Shown here: piece after piece, positions 1 through 7,629 of the stretch
Layout: every line of letters starts with the position of its first letter
How positions within the stretch are numbered: position 1 is the first letter of the stretch
Assembly: GCF_030409335.1 (NCBI RefSeq)
Contig: NZ_JAUFPN010000153.1
Coordinates: forward strand, 124,001-188,000
Source: Paeniroseomonas aquatica
Lineage (GTDB): Bacteria; Pseudomonadota; Alphaproteobacteria; Acetobacterales; Acetobacteraceae
Direction: 5' to 3'
DNA length: 64,000 nt
Position numbers and translations under genes: made by a program
The notes under the pieces: generated by a model
What the model saw: the letters and a program-made list of their open reading frames with translations, nothing else
Told to the model about the DNA's origin: nothing
The model's database searches: none

Positions 1-994
1 TCAGTGCCATGCGGGTGAAACCACGGGCATAGGCGAGACGCCAACGGAGCCCCAGAAGCACGGTGCTCTGCTTCGGCAGCAGCGAGGCTGGAAGGGTGAG
101 GACCTCGACGATCAGGCGGCGCGGCAACTCCTTCCACACCGTCTGCGGTGCACCAAGGATGCGGCGGGTTGCAACGGCTGAGGCGCCTTGCCAATAGAGC
201 CGGTCCAGCAGCCACTCCGGGCACATGCGGACGGCCTGGATCTGGTGGCGCACCAGGACCCGGCTGTCATACCAGGCGGAAAACCCGCGGTCCTGGAGCC
301 GCCAACCGACCTGCACATCTTCGTCCGACAGCAACAACCTGCCGAAGCGGCCAAGCCGTTCGGCAAAGCCTCCCATCTCCAGCAACGGCTGGCGCTGGAC
401 GACCATGTTGACGCCATAGGGCTCGAGACCGGCAGGGACCGCCGTGGTCCGGAACTCGCCGCGGCCCTCCCATTCGATGATCGAGAGAACGCCCCGGAGG
501 TCCTGCGGCCACCAGCCCGGCAGCGGAGCCTCCCAGACCGGCAGCACCCGGCCTCCGAGCACGCCCGGCCAAGGCCGCTGTTCGGCCAGCACGCGCTGGA
601 TCTGCTCGATCCAGTCCGGCATCGCCAGCCCGTCGTCGTCGATGTAGGCGATGAAATCCGCCGTGCTGGTTGCCGCACCGTAATTCCTGGCAGCGCTCGC
701 GCCCGGGCGATCGATGCGCAACAGTTTTGCGTTCGGCATGGTTGCGACCAGCACGCCAAGCTCTACGTTGACATCGGCGCTGCTGCAGCTATCGACGACG
801 ATGATATCGAAGGCGTCCAGCCCCACGGTCTGCTGCCGGAGGCTCTCCAGGCAGGAGCGGACGTAGTGGGGGCGGTTATGCGTCACGATGCAAGCGGTGA
901 CGCTCGGTACCTGAACCAGGGTGGCCGGATCCGAGGATCGGACCGGTGCCTGGGGCATGTCGTCCTGGGTGCTCGCCGCGGTGTGCATTCGCAT
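1..994 (-). CDS. Family 2 glycosyltransferase, 3' end outside the window
   Basis: This is a cytoplasmic GT-A transferase that would move a sugar from a nucleotide donor to a growing glycan. The reverse strand reads without a stop through the left window edge, so the C-terminus is missing. The N-terminal half shows the family hallmarks: a beta strand ending in TACIVTHNRP, then DIIVVDSCSS, then the DxD-type metal/nucleotide site IAYIDDDGLAMPDW. In-frame ATGs lie at 994, 988 and 958. AGGGTAGG sits directly before the first and about six bases before the second, so either 994 or 988 is plausible. The gene is divergent from the HAD-UbiA gene, with a 285-base AT-richer gap between them, and belongs to the surface-glycan locus. 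Its acceptor and donor cannot be told from the sequence. Confidence 0.85.
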   Translation of the reverse strand, partial: MRMHTAASTQDDMPQAPVRSSDPATLVQVPSVTACIVTHNRPHYVRSCLESLRQQTVGLDAFDIIVVDSCSSADVNVELGVLVATMPNAKLLRIDRPGASAARNYGAATSTADFIAYIDDDGLAMPDWIEQIQRVLAEQRPWPGVLGGRVLPVWEAPLPGWWPQDLRGVLSIIEWEGRGEFRTTAVPAGLEPYGVNMVVQRQPLLEMGGFAERLGRFGRLLLSDEDVQVGWRLQDRGFSAWYDSRVLVRHQIQAVRMCPEWLLDRLYWQGASAVATRRILGAPQTVWKELPRRLIVEVLTLPASLLPKQSTVLLGLRWRLAYARGFTRMAL

Positions 995-1120
995 CCTACC
1001 CTGGGGGACTTGCTGTCAGAATAGTGGTCGTTGCCACAAAAACGGAAGATGTCCAGGGAACCTTGACGGGGGCGAAGCAGTCACGTTGCGTAGCGTTTTG
1101 ATATCGGACGCGCCATGACG

Positions 1121-1144
1121 CATAAGGTGCATCAACATAAGGTG
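1121..1144 (+). repeat. 9-bp direct repeat in the divergent promoter region
   Basis: CATAAGGTG occurs at 1121-1129 and again at 1136-1144, a 15-base period, inside an AT-richer gap between the GT2 gene and the HAD-UbiA gene. A short palindrome, AACCTTTTGGTT, follows at 1151-1162. This arrangement could be a regulator site for the glycan genes. No known regulator motif was recognised, so the function is open. Confidence 0.35.
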
Positions 1145-1279
1145 AAAAACAACCTTTTGGTTTGCGCCCCAGCCGCCGCAATTCATTGCAAAACGCTTTC
1201 TTTCTCTCACGCCAATGGCACTATCGCAGCCCCGGACGAAATGGGATTTTGCCCTGCGGCACGAGGATCAGTTCCTGCC

Positions 1280-2740
1280 ATGCATGCTGTAGACAAGATC
1301 AAACCATACCCTGCCGCAAGTGCTCCGCTGCCGCTTGCGGTGGACCTTGATGGCACCTTGGTCGCCACCGATACATTGCATGAGGGTCTGGTCGCGGCCT
1401 TGATGCACGCACCTACCAGTGTTCCCTCGCTGTTGCGATCGCTGCCGCAGGGGCGTGCGGCCTTCAAGCGGCGTGTCAGCCGGCAGATGCCGGCCGACGC
1501 GACCAGCCTGCCGGTGCGCCAGAATTTTCTCGACTGGCTGCGCGTGGAGCATGCGGCTGGCCGTGAGTTGCATCTGGTGACCGCGGCCGACCAGTCGATC
1601 GCCGATGCCGTGGCGGCGCATGTCGGGTTGTTCCGCAGTGCCACCGGGAGCGATGGCACCCGGAATCTGCGAAGCGAGGAGAAGGCGCAGTTCCTGCAGA
1701 ACGCCTTCCCCGGAGGCTTTGCCTATGCTGGCGACAGCCATCAGGATCTGCCGGTATTCGCAGCGGCGCAGGATATCGTCCTGGTGAATGCAAGCCCGTC
1801 GACCGCTGCTGCGGCACGGGCCATCAACCCGCGCATCATCGCAGAATTCCCGCCCCAGGCCGACCGGTTGCGGACCTGGATCGGGGCGTTGCGGATCCAT
1901 CAATGGTCCAAGAACGTCCTCGTGCTGGTGCCCCTGGCACTCGGCCACAAGCTCGGCGACCCGACCGCGATCATCCACAGCTTGTTAGGGATGCTGCTGC
2001 TCGGGCTGGCTGCATCCGGCACTTACCTGCTGAATGATCTATCCGACCTCGTGTCGGACCGCGCGCACCGGACCAAGCGTTTCCGCGCCATCGCGGCCGG
2101 CCGGATCGCACCCCTGCATGCGCTCGCCGCCGCAATCGGTCTCATCGTCCTGGCGCTGGTCTTGCCGCTGTTGTTCAGGCCGATGCTGACGGTGGCGATC
2201 CTGGGCTACTGCAGTTTGTCGCTGCTGTACTCCGGGGTTTTGAAACGGATAGCGCTGATCGACACCCTGACGATCGCCGCGCTCTTCACCATCCGCCTGT
2301 CACTGGGCGTGGAACTCGCCGACGTCCCCTATTCTCCCTGGCTGATCGCCTTCGCCGGTTTCTTCTTCTTCTCCCTCGCCCTGGCCAAGCGGCATTGTGA
2401 ATTGATGGAGGCCCGCGCCGCGGGCGGGACCGCGGTGGCGAGGCGGGGATGGGAGGTCGAGGATTGGCCGCTGACGCTGGGCTTCGGCGCGGCGGCCGGA
2501 ATCGGCGCCTTGCAGATCATCATCCTTTACGTGGCGGATGACGCCTTGCCGTCCCGTATGTACGAGCATCCTGCCTGGCTTTATGTAGCGCCCGGGGCGG
2601 TCGCGGTATGGCTGATGCGCATCTGGCTGCGCGCGCATCGGCGGCTGCTGCGCGATGATCCCGTGGTCTTTGCGCTGCGGGATCCATGGTCCTGGGCCAT
2701 CGGATCGGTCGTCGTCGTCGCCATCGTTTTAGCCTTGTAA
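1280..2740 (+). CDS. HAD domain fused to UbiA-type prenyltransferase (DPPR synthase-like)
   Basis: A 486-residue, two-part protein. The first ~200 residues form a HAD phosphatase-like domain: motif I is AVDLDGTLVATDTL and motif IV is YAGDSHQDLPVF. The remainder is a polytopic UbiA domain with the Asp-rich motif LLNDLSDLVSDRAHRTKRF and the second motif YSGVLKRIALIDTLT, ending in several hydrophobic helices. Relatives of the UbiA part include decaprenyl-phosphate phosphoribosyltransferases, which join polyprenyl phosphate and PRPP at the membrane. The HAD part could remove the 5-phosphate to give polyprenyl-phospho-ribose (inference). The next two genes resemble DprE1 and DprE2, which epimerise that product to D-arabinose. 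The ATG at 1280 fits the domain start. In-frame codons upstream, at 1241 and 1115, would add residues that look non-coding. Confidence 0.82.
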   Translation: MHAVDKIKPYPAASAPLPLAVDLDGTLVATDTLHEGLVAALMHAPTSVPSLLRSLPQGRAAFKRRVSRQMPADATSLPVRQNFLDWLRVEHAAGRELHLVTAADQSIADAVAAHVGLFRSATGSDGTRNLRSEEKAQFLQNAFPGGFAYAGDSHQDLPVFAAAQDIVLVNASPSTAAAARAINPRIIAEFPPQADRLRTWIGALRIHQWSKNVLVLVPLALGHKLGDPTAIIHSLLGMLLLGLAASGTYLLNDLSDLVSDRAHRTKRFRAIAAGRIAPLHALAAAIGLIVLALVLPLLFRPMLTVAILGYCSLSLLYSGVLKRIALIDTLTIAALFTIRLSLGVELADVPYSPWLIAFAGFFFFSLALAKRHCELMEARAAGGTAVARRGWEVEDWPLTLGFGAAAGIGALQIIILYVADDALPSRMYEHPAWLYVAPGAVAVWLMRIWLRAHRRLLRDDPVVFALRDPWSWAIGSVVVVAIVLAL

Positions 2741-2750
2741 GGAACTGGCG

Positions 2751-4118
2751 ATGCCGGAGAGTTTCGCGCCCGCGATCCAGGAGGGTGCACGGGCCATGGG
2801 GTGGAAGGCGGTCACCCTGCAAGGCTGGGGGCGCAGCAGCAGCGCTGACTGTCTCGCCGCCCGGCCCGAGCGCTCGGGAGAGATGGCCGCCGCCCTGGCG
2901 CCGCCCGGGAACCGGACCCTCATTGCGCATGGGGGCGGGCGCAGCTATGGCGACGCTGCCCTGAACACGGGCGGCGCCGTCGTCCTCACCGGTCGGCTTG
3001 ACCGCATACTGTCCTTCGATCCGTCGACGGGCCTGCTGGTCTCCGAGCCGGGCGTCACCTTCGCCGAGCTGCTGGCGATATTCCTCCCGCGCGGCTTCAT
3101 CGCACCCGTTTCGCCGGGGACGGGCTTCGTGACGCTCGGGGGTGCCCTGGCGAATGACGTCCACGGCAAGAACCACCATGGCCTCGGCAGCATCGGCGAC
3201 CACGTCGCGTGGTTCGACCTGCTCCTGCCGGACGGCCGTCTCCTGCGGGTGGCGGAAGCGACGGACCCGGACCTTTTTCGTGCGACCATCGGCGGGATCG
3301 GGCTGACCGGCATCATCACCGCGATCTGCCTTCGGCTGGCAGCGGTGCCGTCCAACGCCCTGACCGTGCAGCGTCGCCGGGTCGCCAACCTCGACGACTT
3401 CCTGCAGGGCTTCAAGGATGCGGCCGGCACCGCCTATTCCGTCGGCTGGATCGATGCCTTGGCACAGGGAGCGGCGCTGGGTCGCGGCGTGCTCGAGACC
3501 GCCGAAGCCAGTCCCCACGATGGCACCTTCCCCTCGCGCAAGGCCAAGCGCTTCCCGATCGACGCCCCCGGCTGGCTCCTCAACGGTCTGAGCGTCCGGG
3601 CCTTCAATGCCCTGTATTGGCGACGAGCCTCGATTGTCGGTCAGCAGACCACGGCGTCCTACGCCCAGTTCCTCTACCCGCTCGACGCCATCGAGGGATG
3701 GAACCGGATGTACGGCAAGCAGGGCTTCCGCCAGTTCCAGTGCGTGGTGCCGTTCGAGACGGGTGAGCGGGCCTTGCGCCGGCTTCTGGAAACGATTGCT
3801 TCGGCGGGGGCTGCGTCCTTCCTGGCGGTGCTGAAGGTCATGGGTGCCCAAGGCCGAGGCATGCTGTCCTTCGGCATGCCCGGCTATTCCCTGGCCTTGG
3901 ACATTCCGTCCAGGCCGGGCAGCGAAGCGGTGTTTGCCGCCCTGGAGCGGATCACCCGCGATGCCGGAGGCCGAATCTACCTTGCCAAGGACAGCGTGAT
4001 GTCGTCGGACGGCTTCAATGCCATGTATAGCGAGGCAGGGGCCTTCCGGGCGCTGCGCGAAAGGATCGATCCGCAACGCCGTCTGGCCTCGGACATGTCG
4101 CGGCGGCTCAAGCTATGA
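2751..4118 (+). CDS. FAD-linked oxidase, DprE1-like
   Basis: This 455-residue flavoprotein is of the VAO/p-cresol methylhydroxylase type. The FAD-binding segment shows GGGRSYGDAALN near residue 62, followed by VSPGTGFVTLGGALANDVHG and the KNHHGLGSIGDHV stretch, which is characteristic of the D-arabinono-lactone oxidase/DprE1 group. In that group DprE1 oxidises C2 of decaprenyl-phospho-ribose to the keto intermediate. The gene starts 11 bases after the UbiA gene, and its last four bases overlap the next gene (ATGA), so it is the middle member of a tight operon. That context supports the arabinose role, but a different sugar-lipid substrate cannot be excluded. The start ATG follows GGAACTGGCG, a weak ribosome site. 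Confidence 0.85.
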   Translation: MPESFAPAIQEGARAMGWKAVTLQGWGRSSSADCLAARPERSGEMAAALAPPGNRTLIAHGGGRSYGDAALNTGGAVVLTGRLDRILSFDPSTGLLVSEPGVTFAELLAIFLPRGFIAPVSPGTGFVTLGGALANDVHGKNHHGLGSIGDHVAWFDLLLPDGRLLRVAEATDPDLFRATIGGIGLTGIITAICLRLAAVPSNALTVQRRRVANLDDFLQGFKDAAGTAYSVGWIDALAQGAALGRGVLETAEASPHDGTFPSRKAKRFPIDAPGWLLNGLSVRAFNALYWRRASIVGQQTTASYAQFLYPLDAIEGWNRMYGKQGFRQFQCVVPFETGERALRRLLETIASAGAASFLAVLKVMGAQGRGMLSFGMPGYSLALDIPSRPGSEAVFAALERITRDAGGRIYLAKDSVMSSDGFNAMYSEAGAFRALRERIDPQRRLASDMSRRLKL

Positions 4119-4861
4119 GCAGCGAGACCTGGTTGATCCTGGGTGCGTCATCGGCCGTCGCCCGCGCTTTCGCGCGGGAGGCTGCGGCGCATGGAGCAGC
4201 GCTTCTCCTGGCCGGGCGCGACATGCCGGATCTCGAATGTCAGGCCGCCGACCTGACCATACGGCATCAGGTCGCGGCCGTCCCGCTGCGGTTCGACGCA
4301 GGGGATTTGGCGTCGCATGCCGGCTTCGTAGCCCGATGCCTGTCCCAGGCCGGTGGCGGTTTTCTCAATGTCTTCCTGGCCTTTGGGGTGATGCCGGATC
4401 AAGCGGACGCCGACGCGGATCCGACGGTCGCGGCATCCATGGTGACGGCGAATTTCACCGGCGCGGCTTCGATTCTCGCCGCGCTGGCACCCGCTCTCGA
4501 GGCACAGGGCGGTGGCAGGGTCGTCGCGCTCGGGTCGGTCGCCGGCGACCGGGGGCGCAAGCGCAATTTTCTGTACGGGGCGACGAAAGCGGCGTTGCGA
4601 ACCTATCTGCAGGGCTACGCCGCCCGCCTGGCAAAAGCAGGGGTCCGCGTCCTGTGCATCAAGGCGGGACCCGTCGACACCGCCATGACCTGGCCATTGC
4701 CGGGGCTACCTTTCATGGTCTCACCCAGCGCCTTCGCCAGTACGGCGTGGCGCCGGGCACGCCGCGGCTCCGGCAGCACCTACCTGCCGTCGATCTGGTG
4801 GCCGGTCATGAGCATCATCCGGCTGCTGCCCACGTCGATCTTCAACCGTCTCGATATCTGA
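4115..4861 (+). CDS. Short-chain dehydrogenase/reductase, DprE2-like
   Basis: A 248-residue SDR. The N-terminal nucleotide-binding turn reads LILGASSAVARAFAREA, a degenerate TGxxxGxG as seen in the DprE2 group. The active-site Ser is in ALGSVAGDRG and the YxxxK motif is FLYGATKAALRTY at about residue 155. Following KAGPVDTAMT, a C-terminal hydrophobic patch (LPSIWWPVMSIIRLLP) could anchor it at the membrane. By family knowledge, DprE2 reduces decaprenyl-phospho-2-keto-pentofuranose to decaprenyl-phospho-D-arabinofuranose with NAD(P)H. It overlaps the DprE1-like gene by four bases and is followed with no gap by the flippase gene, which indicates translational coupling. Assignment as partner of the oxidase rests on this synteny. 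Confidence 0.85.
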   Translation: MSSETWLILGASSAVARAFAREAAAHGAALLLAGRDMPDLECQAADLTIRHQVAAVPLRFDAGDLASHAGFVARCLSQAGGGFLNVFLAFGVMPDQADADADPTVAASMVTANFTGAASILAALAPALEAQGGGRVVALGSVAGDRGRKRNFLYGATKAALRTYLQGYAARLAKAGVRVLCIKAGPVDTAMTWPLPGLPFMVSPSAFASTAWRRARRGSGSTYLPSIWWPVMSIIRLLPTSIFNRLDI

Positions 4862-6295
4862 ATGATCAAGCCGCCGTTCCTTCCCGGTGCGAATTCCGCT
4901 GCATGGGTGGCCGTCGAGACGTTGGGCGCCGCGATCTTCGCCCTGGTGGGGCTGTTGTTCATTGCGCGGTTGATCGGACCTCATGCGGCCGGAGTCGGCG
5001 CCATCGCCGCCAGCGCCTTTCTCACCATCGACTTCCCTATTGCTGCCCTCTTCGGTGATGCGCTGCTGCAGCGGCGCGATCTGGAGGAAAAGCACCGATC
5101 GTCCGCCCTCTGGGCGACACTCGGCGCCGCCTTGCTCGGTACCGGCCTGCTGGCCCTGGCGGCACCTTGGATTGCCCTCGCCATCGGCGTGCCAATGCTG
5201 ACCGACATGATCCGCATGCTGGCCTTGCTGCTGCCGGCATCGGCCGTGGCGGGGCTGCTGGCGGCATTGGCCTTGCGGGGACGCCGCTATCGGCTGCTTT
5301 CGCTGCGGGTGCTGATCTGCCAGCCGCTTTCGGTCGGCGTCGGAGTTATGGCGGCGCTGGCCGACTGGGGGGCCTGGGCCATGGTCGCGCAGCAGGCGAC
5401 GGCGACGCTCTCGGTGTTCCTGCTGCTGGCGGCACTCTCCGGATGGCGGCCACGGTGGTTGCTGGATCGCGCGGCGCTCGGCGATCTTTGGCCGGTGGCC
5501 GGACCGCAGATCCTCGCCCTCCTCGTCTTCAACGGGCGCTACCGGATCTTCATCCTCGTCCTGGGTAGCATGGTCGCGGAGACGATCGTTGCCGTCACCC
5601 ATATCGCCTTCCGCCTGCTGGATGTCGCGACGGCGGTGGTGACCGGCGCTGCCTCCCGTCTGGCGATGCCCCGGCTCTCGGCGCTGCAGCACGACCGGCC
5701 AGCCCTGGCTGCGGCCTACGGCGACCTGGCGCAGCTGCAGGCGCTCATTGGCTTGCCTGTCGCGGCCGGTCTCGCCATCACCGCACCGCAACTGGTCGAG
5801 CTGCTGATGGGTGGCCCCTGGGCGGCGGCGGCGGAGCCGGCGCGCGTGGTGGCCCTGGCGGCGATCCCCGCCTTCCTGATCGGCCCCGCCTCCGCGCTCT
5901 GGTTGGCGCTCGGTCGGACCCGGATCAACCTTCTTGTGCAGGTGGTCGCATTCACCGTTCCGCTGCTGGCATTGCTGGTGGTGCAGCCGAAGGATCCTGC
6001 CGGTGCGGCGCTCTGCTGGGCTTTGGGGAGTCTCGCAGTGCCGCCGGTCCAGCTGGTGATGGCGTTGCAGGCCCTGGGTCAATCAGCGCGATGGATGGCG
6101 GTGCGGCTGGTGGCCCCCATGCTCGGGACCGCGGTGATGGCCGTCGTGGCCCTGTTCGTTGCCAGGCAGGTGACGCAGATGCCGCCGATCCTGGCGCTGT
6201 CGATCATCGCCGGCTCCGGTGCCGCGGCCTATCTGATGACGCTCGCGGTGGTCCTGGGTGGGCGGATGCCGGCCGCCCTGCGTCAAGCGGCCTAG
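4862..6295 (+). CDS. Polysaccharide flippase of the MOP/Wzx type
   Basis: A 477-residue polytopic protein with about 12-14 hydrophobic segments and the general layout of the PST/Wzx branch of the MOP superfamily: VETLGAAIFALVGLLFIARL at the N-terminus and VAGPQILALLVFNGRYRIFI in the middle. Such proteins turn undecaprenyl-linked oligosaccharides to the periplasmic face. The ATG directly abuts the stop of the preceding reductase gene, so translation is probably coupled. The location suggests that it exports a lipid-linked glycan or glycolipid made by the upstream enzymes. The exact substrate cannot be read from the sequence. Confidence 0.8.
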   Translation: MIKPPFLPGANSAAWVAVETLGAAIFALVGLLFIARLIGPHAAGVGAIAASAFLTIDFPIAALFGDALLQRRDLEEKHRSSALWATLGAALLGTGLLALAAPWIALAIGVPMLTDMIRMLALLLPASAVAGLLAALALRGRRYRLLSLRVLICQPLSVGVGVMAALADWGAWAMVAQQATATLSVFLLLAALSGWRPRWLLDRAALGDLWPVAGPQILALLVFNGRYRIFILVLGSMVAETIVAVTHIAFRLLDVATAVVTGAASRLAMPRLSALQHDRPALAAAYGDLAQLQALIGLPVAAGLAITAPQLVELLMGGPWAAAAEPARVVALAAIPAFLIGPASALWLALGRTRINLLVQVVAFTVPLLALLVVQPKDPAGAALCWALGSLAVPPVQLVMALQALGQSARWMAVRLVAPMLGTAVMAVVALFVARQVTQMPPILALSIIAGSGAAAYLMTLAVVLGGRMPAALRQAA

Positions 6296-6325
6296 CAGGG
6301 CCAGGCCGGGGCGCTTCCGGCCCGA

Positions 6326-6345
6326 CCCGTGAGACCTCTCACGGG
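6326..6345. terminator. Short hairpin between convergent genes
   Basis: CCCGTGAG and CTCACGGG form an 8-bp stem around ACCT. It lies just after the flippase gene and overlaps the stop codon of the opposing GT2 gene. There is no clear T-run on either side, so a bidirectional terminator role is only suggested by position. Confidence 0.35.
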
Positions 6346-7379
6346 CGCAGGTGAGACCCAGGCGCTTCGGTGGCGAGAGCGGCGTTGCTGGTGAGGTGCC
6401 GGCCAACGATGTAGAGCGGCCGGCCCTTGGTCTCGTTGAAAACCCGTCCGAGATACTCGCCGATGACGCCTAACGTCACCAGCTGGACGCCGCCAAGAAA
6501 CAGCACCACCGCCATGATGCTGGGATAGCCCGGCACCGGGTTGCCGTAGAGCATCGCCTTAGCCACCACCTCCCCGCCATAGCCGAGGGCAAAGACGGCC
6601 GTTGCCACGCCAAGCCATGTGGCGAAGCGCAGGGGCAGGGTGGTAAAGCTGGTAATGCCCTCGACCGAGAGATTGAAGAGGCGGCCATAGTTCCACTTCG
6701 TGGTCCCGGCCGCCCGAGGGGCACGGTCATAGATCACGGCGCGGGAGGGAAAACCGACCCAGGCGAACAATCCCTTCATGAAGCGATGACGTTCGCGCAA
6801 TTGCAGAAGCGCATCGACCGAGCGCCGGCTCATCAGACGGAAGTCGCCGACATCCGGCGGCAACCGCACCGGTCCCCCGAGACGCGCCATGAGGCGATAG
6901 AAACCGCTTGCCGTGGCCTTCTTCAGCCAGGTCTCGCCGGCCCGGCTGCGGCGCTGGGCGAAGACGACATCGACGCCCTCCTGCCAGACACTGACCAGCT
7001 CCGGAATGACTTCGGGGGGATCCTGCAGGTCCACGTCGATGACGATGATGGCGCCCGAGGCGCGGGCGTGATCAAGCCCCGCGGTCATCGCCGCCTCCTT
7101 GCCGAAATTGCGGCTGAGGCTCACCACCCCGATCTCGGGATGCCGCGATCGCAATGTTTCCAGAACCGCGAGGCTTCGGTCCTGCGATCCATCATCGACA
7201 TAGACGGCTTCCCAGGGCATTCCCAGTGTGGCCATGACGAGAGCCAGCCGGGCCTGGAAAATCGGGATGACCGCCTCTTCGTTGAAAACAGGAACGACCA
7301 CCGAAAGAATCGGCTCGGAACGCGTCAGCTGCGACGCGTCTGGCGACGTGGCGCCACTCAGATGGAGTCCGTCGTCCAC
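6339..7379 (-). CDS. Polyprenyl-phosphate glycosyltransferase, GtrB/DPM1-like
   Basis: 346 residues. The catalytic GT2 domain begins with LSVVVPVFNEEAVIPIF, contains VYVDDGSQDRS and the metal site VIDVDLQDPPEVIPEL, and is followed by two C-terminal transmembrane helices (around FATWLGVATAVFALGYGG and MAVVLFLGGVQLVTLGVIG). This architecture is that of enzymes such as GtrB, ArnC and DPM synthases, which charge undecaprenyl phosphate with a sugar at the inner face of the membrane. Such products feed GT-C transferases, and two GT-C-like genes lie just upstream on the other strand. The sugar is unknown. The gene is convergent with the flippase gene and divergent from the first GT-C gene. Confidence 0.88.
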   Translation of the reverse strand: MDDGLHLSGATSPDASQLTRSEPILSVVVPVFNEEAVIPIFQARLALVMATLGMPWEAVYVDDGSQDRSLAVLETLRSRHPEIGVVSLSRNFGKEAAMTAGLDHARASGAIIVIDVDLQDPPEVIPELVSVWQEGVDVVFAQRRSRAGETWLKKATASGFYRLMARLGGPVRLPPDVGDFRLMSRRSVDALLQLRERHRFMKGLFAWVGFPSRAVIYDRAPRAAGTTKWNYGRLFNLSVEGITSFTTLPLRFATWLGVATAVFALGYGGEVVAKAMLYGNPVPGYPSIMAVVLFLGGVQLVTLGVIGEYLGRVFNETKGRPLYIVGRHLTSNAALATEAPGSHLRP

Positions 7380-7414
7380 GGCAGGGATCCGTATGAAAGG
7401 TTACCCATCCTAGT

Positions 7415-7432
7415 GAGATCGGTACGGATCTC
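7415..7432. promoter_or_regulatory. Inverted repeat in a divergent promoter gap
   Basis: GAGATC-GGTACG-GATCTC forms an 18-base interrupted palindrome in the 250-base gap between the GtrB-like gene and the GT-C gene. The gap is AT-richer than its surroundings and must contain both promoters. A regulator-binding site is possible but no family was recognised. Confidence 0.3.
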
Positions 7433-7629
7433 AGAAGTCTCATGGGCGCGAGCGCATGGGCCTCACTGTTCTGTGAGAATCGCCTGTGGCGTGCTTTGCG
7501 GAGCAAATAAAACACCGCGTGAGAAACCATTGAGCGCATTGCGGCTCAGGCGGGCGACACGATACTTGACTAAGCCAGCGGCGCAAGGCCGGTACTGGAA
7601 CCAACCTGTCGGCCGTAGGTAGCTTGCGC

